Source: an uncultured Pelagibacteraceae bacterium (GTDB taxonomy: Bacteria; Pseudomonadota; Alphaproteobacteria; Pelagibacterales; Pelagibacteraceae). Taken from it: DNA of 32,421 nucleotides. The translations under genes and the position numbers were made by a program. This document shows positions 25,451 to 32,421 of the stretch, in pieces. Below the pieces are notes generated by a model that had not been told where the DNA came from, did no database searches, and was given only the letters and a program-made list of their open reading frames with translations. Each line of letters starts with the position of its first letter. The stretch's first letter is position 1. The stretch covers positions 1 to 32,421 of the forward strand of contig CACFNI010000010.1 of assembly GCA_902567765.1 (NCBI GenBank), given 5' to 3'.

Positions 25451-26452
25451 ATGTCAAAAAAAATTTTTTCTGGTGTTCAACCATCTGGTAATTTGCATCT
25501 TGGAAATTATTTAGGTGCTATAAAAAACTTTGTTGAACTCCAAAATGGAAAAAATACTGATTGTATTTACTGCATTGTTGATTTGCATGCGATAACAGTT
25601 AAACAAGATCCTAAAGAACTTAAAAAAAGTATAAGAGAAACTTTGGCTGCATTTATTGCAAGTGGATTGGATTCAAAAAAAAGTATTATTTTTAACCAAT
25701 CAGCTGTGTCAGCTCATTCTGAAGGTGCTTGGATTTTAAGTTGCATTGCAAGAATGGGGTGGCTGAATAGAATGACACAATTTAAGGAAAAAGCAGGCAA
25801 GGATAAAGAAAAAGCAAGCATTGGTCTTTATGCTTATCCAGTCCTAATGGCCGCCGACATATTACTTTATGACACTACGCATGTGCCAGTAGGAGATGAT
25901 CAAAAACAGCATCTAGAGCTATGTAGAGATATTGCTCAGAGATTTAATAATGATTTTGGGATTTCAAATTTTTTGAAAGTTCCTGAACCACTTATCCAAA
26001 AAAATTTTTCTAGAATTATGAGTCTCAAGGACGGTACAAAAAAAATGAGTAAATCAGACCCATCAGATTTTAGTAGAATAAATCTTATGGACAATAAGGA
26101 TAAAATAATAAATAAAATTAAAAAAGCTAAAACAGATACGTTGCCGATGCCAAATGAGAATGAAGATTTAAAAAATAGAACCGAAGTATTGAATTTATTA
26201 GTTATTTTTTCAAGCTTATCAAATCAAAGTATTGAAAAATCTATAAATGAATTTAGTGGAAAAAATTTTTCTATTTTTAAGGAAAAACTTGCTAACTTGT
26301 TAATAGAAAAAATTGAGCCAATTTCAAAAGAAATCAATAAATTATTAAACGATCAAAAACATTTAGATGGTATTTTGCATGAAGGTTCTGAAAAAGCCAA
26401 TGAATTTGCATCAAAAAAAATTAAAGAAATGAAAAAAATTATGGGATTTTGA
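25451..26452 (+). CDS. trpS: TrpS, tryptophanyl-tRNA synthetase
   Basis: A class I synthetase charging tRNA-Trp. From the ATG at 25451 the 333-residue product starts [23 protein letters not shown], containing the HIGH-like signature [14 protein letters not shown] three bases earlier is open but is not preferred. The tryptophan pocket region [34 protein letters not shown] is intact, and the KMSKS loop is [10 protein letters not shown] near residue 200. Length is normal. The 4-bp gap after murJ and the near-contiguous nfu gene downstream indicate an operon. Confidence 0.97.
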   Translation: MSKKIFSGVQPSGNLHLGNYLGAIKNFVELQNGKNTDCIYCIVDLHAITVKQDPKELKKSIRETLAAFIASGLDSKKSIIFNQSAVSAHSEGAWILSCIARMGWLNRMTQFKEKAGKDKEKASIGLYAYPVLMAADILLYDTTHVPVGDDQKQHLELCRDIAQRFNNDFGISNFLKVPEPLIQKNFSRIMSLKDGTKKMSKSDPSDFSRINLMDNKDKIINKIKKAKTDTLPMPNENEDLKNRTEVLNLLVIFSSLSNQSIEKSINEFSGKNFSIFKEKLANLLIEKIEPISKEINKLLNDQKHLDGILHEGSEKANEFASKKIKEMKKIMGF

Positions 26453-26475
26453 GAATAAATTACTATATTAAAAAA

Positions 26476-27018
26476 ATGTTTGTACAAACCGAAACTACGC
26501 CAAATCCAAACTCATTAAAGTTCATTCCTGGGAAAATAGTCTCTAATAGCGGACAAATCGAAGTTACTAAAAAAAATCAAATTAATAATGATTTAGTTAA
26601 AAATTTATTATCGATAAATGGTGTGACTGGGGTTTTTTTAGGAAAAGATTTTTTATCAATTAATAAGGAGGAGAGTATTGATTGGGAAGATATAAAACAT
26701 ATAGCTAAATCTTTGATTGGAGAATTTTACTCTGAGGGTAAAGATTTTATTTATGATGAAAATATTGAAAGTAAAGATAAAAAAGAATTTAAAGAAATCG
26801 AAAAACAAATAATTAAAGTATTAGATTCAAAAATCAGACCTGCAGTTGCAAGAGATGGAGGAGATATAAAATTCAAAGAATTTAAAGAAGGGGTAGTAAC
26901 AGTGGAGTTACAAGGAAGTTGTTCAGGATGTCCAAGTTCTACTATGACTTTAAAACAAGGTGTAGAAAACTTGCTGAAACATTACGTTCCAGAGGTAAAA
27001 GTAGTTGAGGCCGTTTAA
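26476..27018 (+). CDS. NfuA/NifU-type Fe-S cluster carrier protein
   Basis: A 180-residue Fe-S scaffold/carrier. The start is the ATG at 26476 (MFVQTETTPNPNSLKFIPG), the usual beginning of this family; the open frame from a TTG at 26449 is an extension into trpS. The N-terminal Nfu_N domain occupies about residues 1-88. The C-terminal NifU-like domain (about 105-178) has VARDGGDIKFKEF and the cluster-binding CxxC in GSCSGCPSSTMTL. It delivers 4Fe-4S clusters to apoproteins; possible clients in this window are MiaB and Nth. The same nfu-(tsaB)-fur-miaB neighbourhood is common in alphaproteobacteria. Confidence 0.94.
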   Translation: MFVQTETTPNPNSLKFIPGKIVSNSGQIEVTKKNQINNDLVKNLLSINGVTGVFLGKDFLSINKEESIDWEDIKHIAKSLIGEFYSEGKDFIYDENIESKDKKEFKEIEKQIIKVLDSKIRPAVARDGGDIKFKEFKEGVVTVELQGSCSGCPSSTMTLKQGVENLLKHYVPEVKVVEAV

Positions 27019-27020
27019 AA

Positions 27021-28154
27021 ATGATTAAAAAAAAAATTCTTACAAAAGAAATTATATATAAATTTTTTAATAGAAAGGGATCAACTAACTTAAAAAAAAA
27101 TCAAATTAAATTTTTTAATAAAAATTTTAAAAACTTGTACTATACATCATTTTCAAGTTTTTTTATTATTTTGTTTTTCTACTTTCTTCCATCAATTATT
27201 GATTTTCAAAAAAATACAATGTTAACTTCTGTAGAGATTGAAAATAAATCTAAAACTAATCTAGAAAAAGTTTTAAAAGGACAACCACTAGATATAAATC
27301 CTGACGCAGGTGAAGTTTTAAATTTAAAAAACTTATATGAAGATGTATTTAAGTTTGATCATTTGCCAACTGACACTGTAAGACTAAATGCATCAACAAT
27401 AGAGCAACTTTTTAAGGATACGGATTATAATCTTAAAGACGTTAGAAAAACAAAATTAGTTAAACCTATAACTTTGTCATTACTTCCAGAGGAAATGAAA
27501 ATGATAGAAAGTTCAAAAAGAAAAAAGAACTTATTTATAAAAATAATATTACCTCTTATTTTGGAGGAAAATAATAGAATAAAACTAGATAGAAGAAAAT
27601 TATTTGCCATTTTAAATAAAAATAAAAATACAAACTCAGAAAAAAATTGGCTAAATTTAAAATTTAAACAATATGGTGTATCTAACAATGATTTATCAAC
27701 CTTAAAAATACGAATGGATGAGATACCAGTATCTTTAGCCATTGCACAAGCTGCCAAAGAAACAGGATGGGGAACATCAAGATTTGCGCTCGAGGGTAAT
27801 GCACTATTCGGTCAATGGACTTGGTCTGGTGAAGGTATAAAACCAGCAGGTGCTGATGATGACACAACACACAAAGTTATGAAATTTAAAATATTAAAAT
27901 CTTCAGTAAGAGCTTATCAAAGAAACTTGAATACGCATTCAAGCTATAAAGACTTTAGGTTAGCTAGAGCAGAATTGAGGGACAATAAAATGAAGTTAGA
28001 TAGTTTGATACTTTCAAACTATCTTAATAAATACGCTGAAACTGGAAATGAGTATGTAAAAATTTTAAAAAAGATAATAAAGCAAAATAACCTAATAGAA
28101 TTCGATGACGCAAAATTACTACCATCTAGTAAAAAGCTTAAAAGCTTAATTTAA
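27021..28154 (+). CDS. Bax-like glucosaminidase (GH73 fold), membrane-anchored
   Basis: A predicted peptidoglycan hydrolase of 377 residues. One N-terminal membrane segment (about 36-58, SFSSFFIILFFYFLP) is followed by a variable linker. The glucosaminidase domain begins near 165. Its core is PVSLAIAQAAKETGWGTSRFALEGNALFGQWTW, with Glu247 in the KETGWG motif as likely acid catalyst, followed by FKILKSSVRAYQRNLNTHSSYKDFR. This matches the Bax/FlgJ-type family. It starts 2 bp after nfu. Its stop overlaps the convergent deacetylase stop by 9 bp, and the two genes for envelope-polysaccharide enzymes face each other. Confidence 0.88.
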   Translation: MIKKKILTKEIIYKFFNRKGSTNLKKNQIKFFNKNFKNLYYTSFSSFFIILFFYFLPSIIDFQKNTMLTSVEIENKSKTNLEKVLKGQPLDINPDAGEVLNLKNLYEDVFKFDHLPTDTVRLNASTIEQLFKDTDYNLKDVRKTKLVKPITLSLLPEEMKMIESSKRKKNLFIKIILPLILEENNRIKLDRRKLFAILNKNKNTNSEKNWLNLKFKQYGVSNNDLSTLKIRMDEIPVSLAIAQAAKETGWGTSRFALEGNALFGQWTWSGEGIKPAGADDDTTHKVMKFKILKSSVRAYQRNLNTHSSYKDFRLARAELRDNKMKLDSLILSNYLNKYAETGNEYVKILKKIIKQNNLIEFDDAKLLPSSKKLKSLI

Positions 28155-29204
28155 ATTAACAGAAAATTGTAAACCAAACCATCTCCAACCATCTTTATCA
28201 TTTAAGGAGCAATTAATTCTTCCTCTCCTAAAAAGAAATTTATCTCTGAAATTTACAATTAATTTATTTTTTACTAATTTAATATCAGATTTTTCCCACT
28301 TATTTCCCTCATCAGAAAAACAATTTATATTTTTAAGATTTTTCTGGTTTTCGAAAAAATCTATAACTAGTTTTGGTGGATTATTTTTATTAATATATTT
28401 ATCTTTTGGACTTATATTTTTAAATTGTAAAGGTAAAAGGTCTATTAAAAAGTTAAATCGCTCTAAATCTCCATATTTCTCATTAATAGGAAATCTTGGA
28501 AGTTCGAATCTATCCTTATTAAAATCAATTACTCCGGAGTGTTGACCAAAACCATATTCAAATTTTCTCTTCAGATAATTTTTTTGATCTAAGCTGTATT
28601 CTCCAAATGGATACGAAAAAAATATAGGATTATAACCTAATTTTTCATTAAAAATTTTTATTGATAAATCAATATCTTTTTTAAAATCATCAAAATCGAG
28701 ATCTAACAAATATTCGTGGGAGTGAGAGTGATTTCCAATAAAGGCAAAACTTTCTTTTTCAACCTCTTTTATTTGCTCCCAGGTCATGTACCCTCTTTTA
28801 CCTACCGGCTCAGTTGATACAAATAGTAAGAACGGAATCTTATTTTTTTTTAAAAAAGGCCAGGCATTTTCATAAAAAGAAGTAAAAGCATCATCAATAG
28901 TAATTAATATTTTTTTTTTTAGTTTTGGTTTCTTAAAATTTAAGCCGAAATTTTTTGGATTTTCAAATTCATAATTTTTACTTTCAATAATATCAATATG
29001 CTTTTGGAAAATATTCATTTGTATATTTGTAGATGGATATTTATTTTCATTAAACCTATGATACATTAAAGATAGTGTTCCTAAATCCTTTGAATAGTAT
29101 TTGATATTATTTTCATCTGCCTTAGAATTGATTATAAATAAAAATAAAATTATGAATGATTTAATAATTGATGCTACAACAAGTAAAATTTTTCTAACTC
29201 TCAT
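28146..29204 (-). CDS. Polysaccharide deacetylase (NodB-like) family protein, exported
   Basis: A 352-residue predicted exported carbohydrate esterase 4 protein. An N-terminal signal or anchor segment is followed by the NodB-like domain from about residue 85 to 235. Its landmarks are LITIDDAFTSFYENAWPFLKK (catalytic/zinc DD), GNHSHSHEYLL (the HSxxH zinc ligands) and FFSYPFGEYS. A 100-residue C-terminal beta-rich extension of unknown role ends SVNLN. Likely substrates are peptidoglycan or surface polysaccharide N-acetyl or O-acetyl groups; this is not decidable from sequence. The ATG at 29204 has no close in-frame alternative, so the signal-peptide codons overlap the divergent tsaB start by 53 bp. 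Confidence 0.87.
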   Translation of the reverse strand: MRVRKILLVVASIIKSFIILFLFIINSKADENNIKYYSKDLGTLSLMYHRFNENKYPSTNIQMNIFQKHIDIIESKNYEFENPKNFGLNFKKPKLKKKILITIDDAFTSFYENAWPFLKKNKIPFLLFVSTEPVGKRGYMTWEQIKEVEKESFAFIGNHSHSHEYLLDLDFDDFKKDIDLSIKIFNEKLGYNPIFFSYPFGEYSLDQKNYLKRKFEYGFGQHSGVIDFNKDRFELPRFPINEKYGDLERFNFLIDLLPLQFKNISPKDKYINKNNPPKLVIDFFENQKNLKNINCFSDEGNKWEKSDIKLVKNKLIVNFRDKFLFRRGRINCSLNDKDGWRWFGLQFSVNLN

Positions 29205-29595
29205 AAAAAATAATAAAAATATTTATACTAGTAAGTATCAAAATAGTAAAAATAATTTTGATAAACTGGTAGTCTTAATTCAGGATTTATTAGATAAAAA
29301 TAAAATGTTAACAAAAAATTTAAACAGAATTTATGTAAATAGAGGTCCAGGAAGTTTTGCTGGGGTTAGGGGTTCTATTTCAGTTGCCAAAGGCTTTCAT
29401 ATCTCACAAAATATTGATTTATATTGCTTCAGTTTTCTAGATTTTATAAACATTACAAAGGCTGCAAAAAATCAAATTATTAAAAATTCTTCCTTAATTT
29501 CACAATTTCACAATATAAAATATGACAAAATCCCTGAATTGTGCAAAAAATATAAAATTAAAAAAAATTTGATTAAACCACTTTATTTGAGTTAA
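29152..29595 (+). CDS. tsaB: TsaB-like tRNA t6A synthesis protein, unusually short
   Basis: TsaB partners TsaD and TsaE in making N6-threonylcarbamoyladenosine (t6A) on ANN-decoding tRNAs. From the ATG at 29152 (MNDLIIDATTSKIFLTLI) the N-terminal ASKHA domain is clear, including YVNRGPGSFAGVRGSISVAKG (about residues 60-80). The whole protein is only 147 residues against about 200-230 normally. The C-terminal lobe is largely missing, although the end (IKPLYLS) still resembles the usual PLYLR terminus. This looks like an internal shrinkage, not a frameshift. The 5' end overlaps the divergent deacetylase by 53 bp and fur follows after 9 bp. A rimI gene often found between tsaB and fur is absent. 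Confidence 0.85.
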   Translation: MNDLIIDATTSKIFLTLIKNNKNIYTSKYQNSKNNFDKLVVLIQDLLDKNKMLTKNLNRIYVNRGPGSFAGVRGSISVAKGFHISQNIDLYCFSFLDFINITKAAKNQIIKNSSLISQFHNIKYDKIPELCKKYKIKKNLIKPLYLS

Positions 29596-29604
29596 AATAA
29601 AAAA

Positions 29605-30015
29605 ATGTCATCTACAATTGAAACTAAATGTAAAAAAAAAGGGGTTAAACTTACAGATCAAAGAAAGATCATAGCAAAGGTAATGTCAGACTCAAACGAT
29701 CACCCTAATGTTGATGAGCTTTATAACAGAGTTTCTAAAATTGATCCAAAAATAAGTATTGCTACAGTATATAGAACAGTTAAACTTTTTGAAGAAAGTG
29801 GAATTTTAGCAAAACATGACTTTAAAGGTGGAAAAGCAAGATACGAAGAACTAAACGAAGGTCATCATGATCATCTTATAGATGTTAAATCTGGAGAAAT
29901 TATTGAATTTGTGGACAATGAAATTGAAGAGCTACAAAAAAAAGTTGCAGAAAAGTATGGTTACGAGTTAGTTGATCATAAATTAGAATTATACGGTATT
30001 AAAAAAAAATCCTAA
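29605..30015 (+). CDS. fur: Fur family metal-responsive repressor
   Basis: A 136-residue Fur-family regulator controlling iron (or manganese) uptake genes. The winged-helix DNA-binding domain has KKGVKLTDQRKIIAKVM, HPNVDELYNRV and the recognition helix ISIATVYRTVKLFEESGIL. The dimerisation and metal domain has GHHDHLIDVKSGEIIEF, with the HHDH ligands, and KYGYELVDHKLELYGI. The C-terminal CxxC zinc site of gammaproteobacterial Fur is absent, as is usual for alphaproteobacterial Fur/Mur. Whether it senses Fe or Mn is not determinable here. It lies 9 bp after tsaB and 5 bp before miaB, the typical alphaproteobacterial context. Confidence 0.93.
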   Translation: MSSTIETKCKKKGVKLTDQRKIIAKVMSDSNDHPNVDELYNRVSKIDPKISIATVYRTVKLFEESGILAKHDFKGGKARYEELNEGHHDHLIDVKSGEIIEFVDNEIEELQKKVAEKYGYELVDHKLELYGIKKKS

Positions 30016-30020
30016 TTTAA

Positions 30021-31355
30021 ATGGAGAAAAAAATTTTTATTAAAACTTTTGGTTGTCAAATGAATGAATACGACTCCAATCGTATTTATGACTCTGTAAA
30101 AAAAATAGGTTTTAAAAAAACAGATAAACATGAGGAAGCAAGTTGTTATATATTAAATACTTGCCACATCAGAGATAAAGCTAAAGAGAAAGTTTATCAT
30201 GAGGTAGGCAGAGTTAAAAAATTGTATAGAAAAAAAAACAAACCAATATTGATTGTTGCAGGATGTGTTGCTCAAGCTGAAAATGAGGAGATGCTTAAAA
30301 GAGAACCATATATTGATGTTGTCATTGGACCACAATCGTATCATAAAATTAACGAAATATTAGAGAATTTTAAAGAAAAAAAAAGGAAGGAAGAAATCGA
30401 TTTTGATACTATACAAAAATTTGAGTATTTTGATAAAATAAAGAATACAAGCAACAAGGTATCCTCATTTTTAACTGTACAAGAAGGGTGTGATAAATTT
30501 TGTCATTTTTGTGTGGTGCCTTTTACTAGAGGACCTGAATATTCACGACCTTTCAGTAAAATTATTAATGAAGCAGAGGATTTAATAAAAAATGGTGTAA
30601 AAGAAATTACGTTAATAGGTCAAAACGTAAATGCCTACCACCATGAGGAAAATTCAAAAATATATAAAATATCTAATTTAATTAATGAATTAGAAAAATT
30701 TTCTGAATTAGAAAGGATAAGATATACAACATCACATCCAAGAGATATGACTGATGATTTGATCGATTGTTATTCGACAAGTAAAAAATTAATGCCATTT
30801 TTACATCTGCCTATTCAAAGTGGATCTAATAAAATTTTAAAATTAATGAATAGGAAACATACAGTAGAGCAATATCTAGATGTATTTAATAAGTTAAAGA
30901 AAATAAATTCATCAATAGAACTCTCAAGTGATTTCATAATTGCATATCCTGGCGAAACAGAAGAGGACTATAATGATACAATCCAATTAATTAAAAAAAT
31001 TAAATTTATCAACTCATTTTCATTTATTTTTAGTCCTAGGCCTGGAACTAGAGCTTCTGAATTAAAGTTAATTGATGACGAAATATCTAATGATAGACTT
31101 AAAAATTTACAAAAGATTTTATTTTTTCAACAAATGGAAATGAATAAATCTTTTCAAAATAAATCTGTAGATGTTCTTGTAGAAAATGAAATTAAGGAGC
31201 AAAACAAATTATTTGGAAGAAATAAGTACTTAAATTCAGTGATTTTTAAAGGTGATAAAAAAAACATTGGAAAAACAATTAAAGTTAAAATAGATAGTTG
31301 TAATCAAAATAGTTTATTTGGTATAATCGACCACAATAATATGAGAGCTGCATAG
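30021..31355 (+). CDS. miaB: MiaB, tRNA-2-methylthio-N6-dimethylallyladenosine synthase
   Basis: A radical-SAM methylthiotransferase adding a methylthio group to i6A37 in tRNAs. The N-terminal MTTase domain carries three cluster cysteines in KTFGCQMNEYDS (Cys12), LNTCHIRDKAKEKV and VAGCVAQAE. The radical-SAM CxxxCxxC is in VQEGCDKFCHFCVVPFTRG (about residues 152-170). LIGQNVNAY, LHLPIQSGSNKILKLMNRKH and DFIIAYPGETEEDY complete the core. A C-terminal TRAM domain begins near residue 380. The 444-residue length is standard. It contains two Fe-S clusters that the upstream Nfu protein could supply (inference). phoH begins 1 bp after its stop. Confidence 0.97.
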   Translation: MEKKIFIKTFGCQMNEYDSNRIYDSVKKIGFKKTDKHEEASCYILNTCHIRDKAKEKVYHEVGRVKKLYRKKNKPILIVAGCVAQAENEEMLKREPYIDVVIGPQSYHKINEILENFKEKKRKEEIDFDTIQKFEYFDKIKNTSNKVSSFLTVQEGCDKFCHFCVVPFTRGPEYSRPFSKIINEAEDLIKNGVKEITLIGQNVNAYHHEENSKIYKISNLINELEKFSELERIRYTTSHPRDMTDDLIDCYSTSKKLMPFLHLPIQSGSNKILKLMNRKHTVEQYLDVFNKLKKINSSIELSSDFIIAYPGETEEDYNDTIQLIKKIKFINSFSFIFSPRPGTRASELKLIDDEISNDRLKNLQKILFFQQMEMNKSFQNKSVDVLVENEIKEQNKLFGRNKYLNSVIFKGDKKNIGKTIKVKIDSCNQNSLFGIIDHNNMRAA

Positions 31356-31356
31356 T

Positions 31357-32367
31357 TTGAGTAATACCGCTTATAAAAAATTAAATTCCGAACTTAAATT
31401 TGTATATTCAGAAAATGATACACTAAGTATAATTTTTCAAAGTAATGAAATGTTATTAGGAGTAGTTGGCGAGTTTAATAATAATATAAAAGAGCTTGAG
31501 AAAATTACAGATACTAAAATTTATTCTAGGGGTAATTCAATATTGGTAAAAGGTAATGAAAAAAAGAATGAATTAATTAAAAATGCAGTTAAATTTTTAA
31601 CGGAGCAGTTCAAAATAAATAGAACTATTGAAAAAAAGGATATACTTTCATCTGTAAATAAATTTATGATTGATCAAAAAATCAATAATTCAGAGAGAAA
31701 TATTGAATATATAATCAAAACACCTAAAAAGTCAGTAATACCAAGATCAGAAAAGCAAAAAAAATATGTTAGATCTTTAAAACAAAGCGAAGTTATCATA
31801 TCTGCAGGACCTGCTGGTACTGGAAAAACTTTTCTTGCAGTAGCGGTAGCTCTAACGATGTTATTAGAAAAAAAGATTGAAAGAATAATTCTTTCTAGGC
31901 CAGCCGTCGAAGCAGGTGAAAGATTAGGTTTTTTACCTGGCGATATGAGAGAAAAAGTTGATCCATACTTAAGACCACTTTACGACTCATTATATGATTT
32001 ACTAGATTATGAAAAGATACAAAAAAAAATAGAAGTTGGTGATATAGAAATAGCACCATTAGCATTTATGAGAGGAAGAACATTAAAAAATTCATTCGCT
32101 ATTCTAGATGAAGCTCAGAATGCAACAGATACACAAATTAAAATGTTTTTAACAAGAATTGGAGAAAATTCTAAAATTGTAATTAATGGTGACCCAACTC
32201 AGATTGACCTACCAAATAAGTCACTGTCTGGATTAAACAGATCTAAAAAATTACTTGGACATTTAAAAGAAATTTCAATTGTTGACTTTGATCATAAAGA
32301 TGTTGTTAGACACCCATTAGTATCAAAAATTGTAAAAGCATATTCAGACAATAATAGAGATGAATGA
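31357..32367 (+). CDS. phoH: PhoH-family ATPase (YbeZ type)
   Basis: A cytoplasmic ATPase/putative RNA helicase-like protein associated with YbeY and ribosome maturation or RNA turnover. The 336-residue product has an N-terminal KH-like region (about 30-100) and a PhoH ATPase domain. Walker A is ISAGPAGTGKTFLAVAVAL (about 148-166); RIILSRPAVEAGERLGFLPGD and Walker B SFAILDEAQNATDTQIKMFLTR follow. The start is a TTG directly after the miaB stop with one base between. The first in-frame ATG (about residue 28) would remove part of the N-terminal domain, so TTG is favoured. The stop overlaps the ybeY start by 4 bp (ATGA). Confidence 0.96.
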   Translation: MSNTAYKKLNSELKFVYSENDTLSIIFQSNEMLLGVVGEFNNNIKELEKITDTKIYSRGNSILVKGNEKKNELIKNAVKFLTEQFKINRTIEKKDILSSVNKFMIDQKINNSERNIEYIIKTPKKSVIPRSEKQKKYVRSLKQSEVIISAGPAGTGKTFLAVAVALTMLLEKKIERIILSRPAVEAGERLGFLPGDMREKVDPYLRPLYDSLYDLLDYEKIQKKIEVGDIEIAPLAFMRGRTLKNSFAILDEAQNATDTQIKMFLTRIGENSKIVINGDPTQIDLPNKSLSGLNRSKKLLGHLKEISIVDFDHKDVVRHPLVSKIVKAYSDNNRDE

Positions 32368-32421
32368 TAAAGGGTAATGTATTTGTTGATTTTCCAAAAT
32401 GGAAAAATAAAATTAAAAATC
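32364..32421 (+). CDS. ybeY: YbeY, endoribonuclease, 3'-truncated by the window end
   Basis: Only the first 19 codons are visible: MIKGNVFVDFPKWKNKIKN. The hydrophobic beta-strand followed by a Trp (VFVDFPKW) fits the start of YbeY proteins, which act in 16S rRNA 3' processing and ribosome quality control. The strongest support is context: phoH is followed directly by ybeY in most proteobacteria, and the ATG overlaps the phoH stop by 4 bp. The catalytic H3xH5xH motif lies beyond the window. Confidence 0.8.
   Translation, partial: MIKGNVFVDFPKWKNKIKN

Noticed and set aside
26449..26475. N-terminal extension of the Nfu protein from a TTG
   Set aside because: The conserved family start MFVQTETTPNP is at 26476; the extension overlaps the trpS stop and has no similarity.
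1..32421. tRNAs, rRNAs, CRISPR arrays, insertion sequences, prophage or defence genes
   Set aside because: Intergenic gaps are too short and show no cloverleaf, direct-repeat array or transposase; all long frames belong to recognised core families.

Overview
The window looks like a chromosomal core segment of a streamlined, AT-rich alphaproteobacterium, most likely the SAR11 / Pelagibacterales group. Four things support this. Base composition is very AT-rich throughout, with Lys/Asn/Ile/Phe-rich proteins. Gene spacing is extremely tight, usually 0-50 bp with many 1-53 bp overlaps. The gene order is typically alphaproteobacterial (mnmG-rsmG-parA-parB facing holA-lptE-leuS; nfu-tsaB-fur-miaB-phoH-ybeY; grpE-dnaK-dnaJ). 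There are no mobile elements, tRNAs, rRNAs or CRISPR arrays. No gene-free stretch reaches 300 bp; the longest, about 170 bp, is the porin leader region (8269-8439). The species assignment is inference from these traits, not from a search.

Layout. Positions 1-3654 (+): the 3' part of mnmG, then rsmG carrying a parS site inside its coding sequence, then parA and parB (chromosome segregation). Positions 3656-8268 (-): an operon read leftward, DUF3576 lipoprotein, leuS, lptE, holA. Positions 8440-9486 (+): a highly expressed type of outer-membrane porin with a strong terminator at 9508-9541. Positions 9520-11902: small genes in alternating orientation (ThiE/TenI-like protein, PLP-binding YggS protein, L,D-transpeptidase, an OmpR-type regulator with a degenerate receiver) and a 35-codon gene that looks like the ribosome-rescue factor ArfA. 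Positions 11905-14273 (-): dapB, nth and a PfkB kinase. Positions 14390-18328 (-): grpE, dnaK, dnaJ and a small membrane protein, with a near-consensus alphaproteobacterial heat-shock (RpoH) promoter in front of dnaK. Positions 18365-21581: rdgB (+), an LpoA-like binding protein (-), then rsmI and a BON lipoprotein (+). Positions 21578-23866 (-): a large malic enzyme fused to a phosphotransacetylase-like domain. Positions 23917-28154 (+): murJ, trpS, nfu and a Bax-like glucosaminidase. Positions 28146-29204 (-): a polysaccharide deacetylase. Positions 29152-32421 (+): an unusually short tsaB, fur, miaB, phoH and the start of ybeY.

Functionally this is housekeeping DNA. It covers chromosome partitioning, tRNA and rRNA modification (mnmG, rsmG, rsmI, miaB, tsaB), aminoacylation (leuS, trpS), protein folding, envelope and peptidoglycan assembly (lptE, murJ, LpoA-like, Bax-like, L,D-transpeptidase, deacetylase, porin), Fe-S assembly and iron regulation (nfu, fur), lysine/peptidoglycan precursors (dapB) and carbon metabolism (maeB).

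I found no obvious new multi-gene system. The best second looks are the unannotated arfA-like gene coupled to a degenerate-receiver regulator, the parS site inside rsmG, the RpoH promoter, the altered Fe-S cysteine spacing in Nth, the shrunken TsaB, and several cases where regulatory signals are packed into coding sequence: back-to-back start codons in one ATGCAT, and a terminator that also encodes the end of the thiE-like gene.
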